Assembly (NCBI GenBank): GCA_023227695.1
Contig: JALNVE010000107.1
Coordinates: 1 to 9,842, forward strand
Source of the DNA: Paludibacteraceae bacterium
Lineage (GTDB): Bacteria > Bacteroidota > Bacteroidia > Bacteroidales > Paludibacteraceae
DNA: 9,842 nt
Reading direction: 5' to 3'
Positions 7,595 through 9,842 of this stretch are shown here, one piece after another. Each line of letters opens with the position of its first letter. Position 1 is the stretch's first letter. A program made the translations under genes and the position numbers. A model generated the notes under the pieces. The model searched no databases and was not told the origin of the DNA. It saw nothing but the letters and a program-made list of their open reading frames with translations.

Positions 7595-9679
7595 ATGAAA
7601 AAAAGAATTTTATATATACTTCTATTGCTACTTTCTTTTGGAGCAACTACGGTTTTCGGACAGGGAGCTAGCACATTGTACTTCATGGAGAAGAATCCAT
7701 TAAGACACAATTTAAACCCGGCATTCCAACCTTACGACACTAAGTTCTACATTGGTATGCCTGGTTTCTCTTCACTCAACTTCAGTTTAGGAAACAACTG
7801 CATAGCTTTCGAAGATGTGTTCCAAGGTAAGACCATCAACGGAAAGAAAGAGACCGTATCATTTCTCAGCAAAAAAGCAGACAACGGTATAGATGGCTTC
7901 TTGGATGCGATGCACGACAACTTGTACATTTATTCTGATTTTAATCTTCAGATTATCAACTTCGGATTCAGAATAAAACAACGTTCTTATGTCACATTCT
8001 CTCTTTCTACTAAAACTGACATACAATTCAATATACCAAAGAGCCTTGCAGAAATTATTTTTGTAGGAAATGGAGACATCGATGCCACCAAGACCTACCA
8101 CATTGATGATTTAGCCTTCAATGCTCTTGTCTATTCTGAGGCTGCTGTTGGTTACTCTTACAATCTCAACGATAAATTAAATCTCGGTGCTAAGTTGAAA
8201 TTACTCTTGGGACATAGTAGTTTGCATACCGATTTTGACGATCTGACATTAACAATGAATAAAGATCAATGGGTAATGTCTGGCGACGGCAAAATTGACA
8301 TTTCAACTCCAGGTATCAAACTTGTAAAAGATGAGGACGGTTCTCTAAAAGACATTGAATACAATGAAGATGATGTGAAATTTGCTGACTATGCAAAAAT
8401 CGCAGGTTTAGGAGTTGGCGTAGACTTGGGTGCTACCTACCGATTACTTCCTGAATTACAATTGTCTGCCAGTGTCATTGACCTCGGTTTTATCAGATGG
8501 AGAGACAATCTACACGGTTTAAAGCAGAAGACTGACTTTACATTCAATGGTGTGGTTTACGACATAAAAGATAAAGATACGGTTGATTACGGAAAAGAAT
8601 ACGAAGAGATTTTCAACAACATGTACACCGTAGAAAACGACAGCGACCCTTTCACATCTTGGTTGACCGCCAAAGTCTTCATAGGTGCTGAATACGGAGT
8701 TTGGGACAACAAAATGAGTTTCGGTCTTTTGTCTAAAACCTACATCCACAGCGCATTGTTATCAGAGGAATTGTCTCTTTCAGCCAATTTCAAGCCTTGG
8801 AGAATTTTTTCAACCTCTCTAAGCTACTCTTTGCTTGACGGTTGTTGGAGTAACTTCGGATGGGGTACTAACTTCAACTTAGGTACTCTAAACCTCTACG
8901 CTGCCATCGATAACATTCCTGTAAAATTTGCTAAAGGAGATAATTTTGTTGTTCCGACTCAAGCTAGAGACATCAGTTTCTCAATGGGTATGAACTTCGT
9001 CTTTGGTTGGACAAAGAAACCAAAAGAAGAGAAAAAGCCAGAAGAGGAGATGCCAGTTACCATTCTCGAAGACACCATTCCTGTTGACACAATAGCGCCA
9101 GACACGATTGCTGCTATTGATACAATACCATCTGTAGATACTGTTGCAATAGATACTGTCCCTGTCTTGGATACTATCCCAGTTTTGGATACAATTCCTG
9201 TTTTGGATACTGTTCCAGTTTTAGATACTATCCCTGTTTTGGATACTATCCCAGCAAAAGACACAGTTCTTGCTCCTGAGATACCAATAAAAGAGCCATC
9301 TGCTCCTAAGATCAACAACAACGAAGGTAAGTTGTGGGAGAAGGCTTCTTATGGTATTATGTTCGAGGAAAAACAACATTTGATGATCCTCAATCCATCA
9401 TCATACAATATTCTTGATGAGATTGCAGAATACATGTTGACTCACAAGAATGCAAGATTGGTGATCAAAGGTCACTACAGCATGGAACAAGGTGCTGAGT
9501 TTAGCCGTTTCATGTCAAAAGAACATGCAAGCTTAATCAGAGGTTATCTTGTAGAGAAAGAAATAGAGCGCAGCCGAATCGAAATAAAGGCTGTAGGAGG
9601 TGACGAACCTGTTGCATCCGAGGATACAGAGGCTGGCAGAGAAAAGAACCGCCGCATGGAGATCCGCTCTTTCGAATAA
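7595..9679 (+). CDS. DUF5723-type outer-membrane beta-barrel with repeat linker and OmpA-like C-terminal domain
   Basis: I place the start at ATG 7595 (694 residues): it gives a clean signal peptide, MKKRILYILL onward, ending near V-F-G-Q at 20-23. A frame extension to TTG at 7586 adds only three residues. Residues about 25-470 have the DUF5723 pattern: the opening FMEKNPLRHNLNPAF, then alternating polar/aromatic strands (KLNLGAKLKLLLG, SFSMGMNFVFGW) expected of an outer-membrane barrel; the early NPA motif recalls PorP/SprF-type proteins, but relation is not established. A charged stretch (KKPKEEKKPEEE) leads to a linker of twelve DT-starting repeats at about 493-556. Residues about 580-694 are an OmpA-like domain (EIAEYMLTHKNARLVIKGH, then GREKNRRMEI). 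The two diaminopimelate-binding positions are S629 and H644 instead of Asp and Arg, so peptidoglycan anchoring may be altered. It is the second gene of the lipoprotein operon. Tandem stops TAA TAG close it. Confidence 0.88.
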   Translation: MKKRILYILLLLLSFGATTVFGQGASTLYFMEKNPLRHNLNPAFQPYDTKFYIGMPGFSSLNFSLGNNCIAFEDVFQGKTINGKKETVSFLSKKADNGIDGFLDAMHDNLYIYSDFNLQIINFGFRIKQRSYVTFSLSTKTDIQFNIPKSLAEIIFVGNGDIDATKTYHIDDLAFNALVYSEAAVGYSYNLNDKLNLGAKLKLLLGHSSLHTDFDDLTLTMNKDQWVMSGDGKIDISTPGIKLVKDEDGSLKDIEYNEDDVKFADYAKIAGLGVGVDLGATYRLLPELQLSASVIDLGFIRWRDNLHGLKQKTDFTFNGVVYDIKDKDTVDYGKEYEEIFNNMYTVENDSDPFTSWLTAKVFIGAEYGVWDNKMSFGLLSKTYIHSALLSEELSLSANFKPWRIFSTSLSYSLLDGCWSNFGWGTNFNLGTLNLYAAIDNIPVKFAKGDNFVVPTQARDISFSMGMNFVFGWTKKPKEEKKPEEEMPVTILEDTIPVDTIAPDTIAAIDTIPSVDTVAIDTVPVLDTIPVLDTIPVLDTVPVLDTIPVLDTIPAKDTVLAPEIPIKEPSAPKINNNEGKLWEKASYGIMFEEKQHLMILNPSSYNILDEIAEYMLTHKNARLVIKGHYSMEQGAEFSRFMSKEHASLIRGYLVEKEIERSRIEIKAVGGDEPVASEDTEAGREKNRRMEIRSFE
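9071..9268 (+). repeat. DT-x-P tandem repeats in the linker of the barrel protein
   Basis: Twelve successive units beginning Asp-Thr, each 5 or 6 residues (for example DTIPV, DTIAP, DTVPVL, DTIPVL). From 9158 to 9265 six units form a regular 18-base tandem array based on the VPVLDT register; the copies differ mainly at third codon positions, and the last has AK for VL. The peptide is proline-rich and probably extended, bridging the barrel to the periplasmic OmpA domain. Repeat number could vary between strains by slippage. Confidence 0.9.
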
Positions 9680-9692
9680 TAGAAACTCTCAA

Positions 9693-9720
9693 CTATCCGT
9701 CAGGATTACCTGACGGATGG
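9693..9720 (+). other. Stable hairpin in the 3' region, no T tract
   Basis: Arms ATCCGTCAGG (9695-9704) and CCTGACGGAT (9709-9718) are perfect complements around an ATTA loop, and extend to 12 pairs with one wobble. It begins 14 bases after the stop codon. No T run follows, so it is not a standard intrinsic terminator; protection of the mRNA 3' end or a repetitive palindromic element are possibilities. Confidence 0.75.
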
Positions 9721-9774
9721 CTATCAAGTCCTAAATAAGCGTTACAGGTTTTATTGGACAAACATACTATGATT

Positions 9775-9818
9775 TATCCATTCCAGCAAGCTAGCTTGCT
9801 GGAATGGATATTTTTTTT
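9775..9818 (+). terminator. Intrinsic terminator of the lipoprotein/barrel operon
   Basis: Bases 9775-9810 are a perfect 36-base palindrome (arms of 18, outer TATCCATTCC, centre AAGCTAGCTT) immediately followed by eight T residues. There is no matching A run on its left side, so it should act mainly on rightward transcripts. It lies about 95 bases after the stop of the barrel gene. Confidence 0.92.
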
Positions 9819-9842
9819 GATTTGTATTTTTTTATTTTGACA

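Noticed and set aside
9158..9265. Regular repeats as a CRISPR array
   Set aside because: The 18-base units are contiguous, without unique spacers, and are in frame inside a coding sequence.
8959..9321. 120-codon minus-strand frame with VSKTGI-type repeats
   Set aside because: It is the antisense shadow of the DT repeat array in the barrel gene; the repeats explain both its openness and its periodic look.
9769..9840. 23-codon frame ATG to TGA at the right edge
   Set aside because: It runs straight through the perfect palindrome and T tract of the terminator, so it is unlikely to be translated.

Overview
The window looks like chromosomal DNA of a Bacteroidota organism, most likely a fibre-degrading Bacteroidales (Prevotella-like) bacterium. 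This rests on the AT-rich intergenic DNA, the absence of Shine-Dalgarno sequences before the starts, -7 boxes of the Bacteroidota TAnnTTTG type, two secreted proteins with type IX secretion (T9SS) sorting tails, an acidic-leader lipoprotein, and a DUF5723-type barrel fused to an OmpA domain. The species call is inference; there is no rRNA or marker gene here.

Layout. (1) Positions 1-3413, minus strand: one very long gene that runs off the left edge. It encodes a secreted CotH-kinase-like protein with two lamin-tail domains and the start of a T9SS tail. (2) Positions 3414-3805: a divergent, AT-rich intergenic region with several inverted repeats, promoter-like boxes and an 8-base G-rich motif shared by both leaders. 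(3) Positions 3806-5719, plus strand: a secreted GH5 (subfamily 2-like) endoglucanase with a CBM6-like module and a T9SS tail, closed by a strong intrinsic terminator. (4) Positions 5867-9679, plus strand: a two-gene operon encoding an uncharacterised acidic-leader lipoprotein and, 36 bp later, an outer-membrane beta-barrel protein with a DT-x-P repeat linker and a C-terminal OmpA-like domain. (5) Positions 9680-9842: a 3' region with two near-perfect hairpins, the second a textbook terminator.

How the genes may work together. The CotH protein and the endoglucanase are both predicted to be exported by T9SS and displayed or released at the cell surface, and they are divergently transcribed from one regulatory region, so a shared role in extracellular glycan handling is plausible. 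The lipoprotein/barrel pair is a separate, probably constitutive, envelope operon of unknown function. Its OmpA domain lacks both residues that normally bind diaminopimelate, which is the most unusual protein-level observation here. No CRISPR array, tRNA, rRNA, insertion sequence or integrase was seen.
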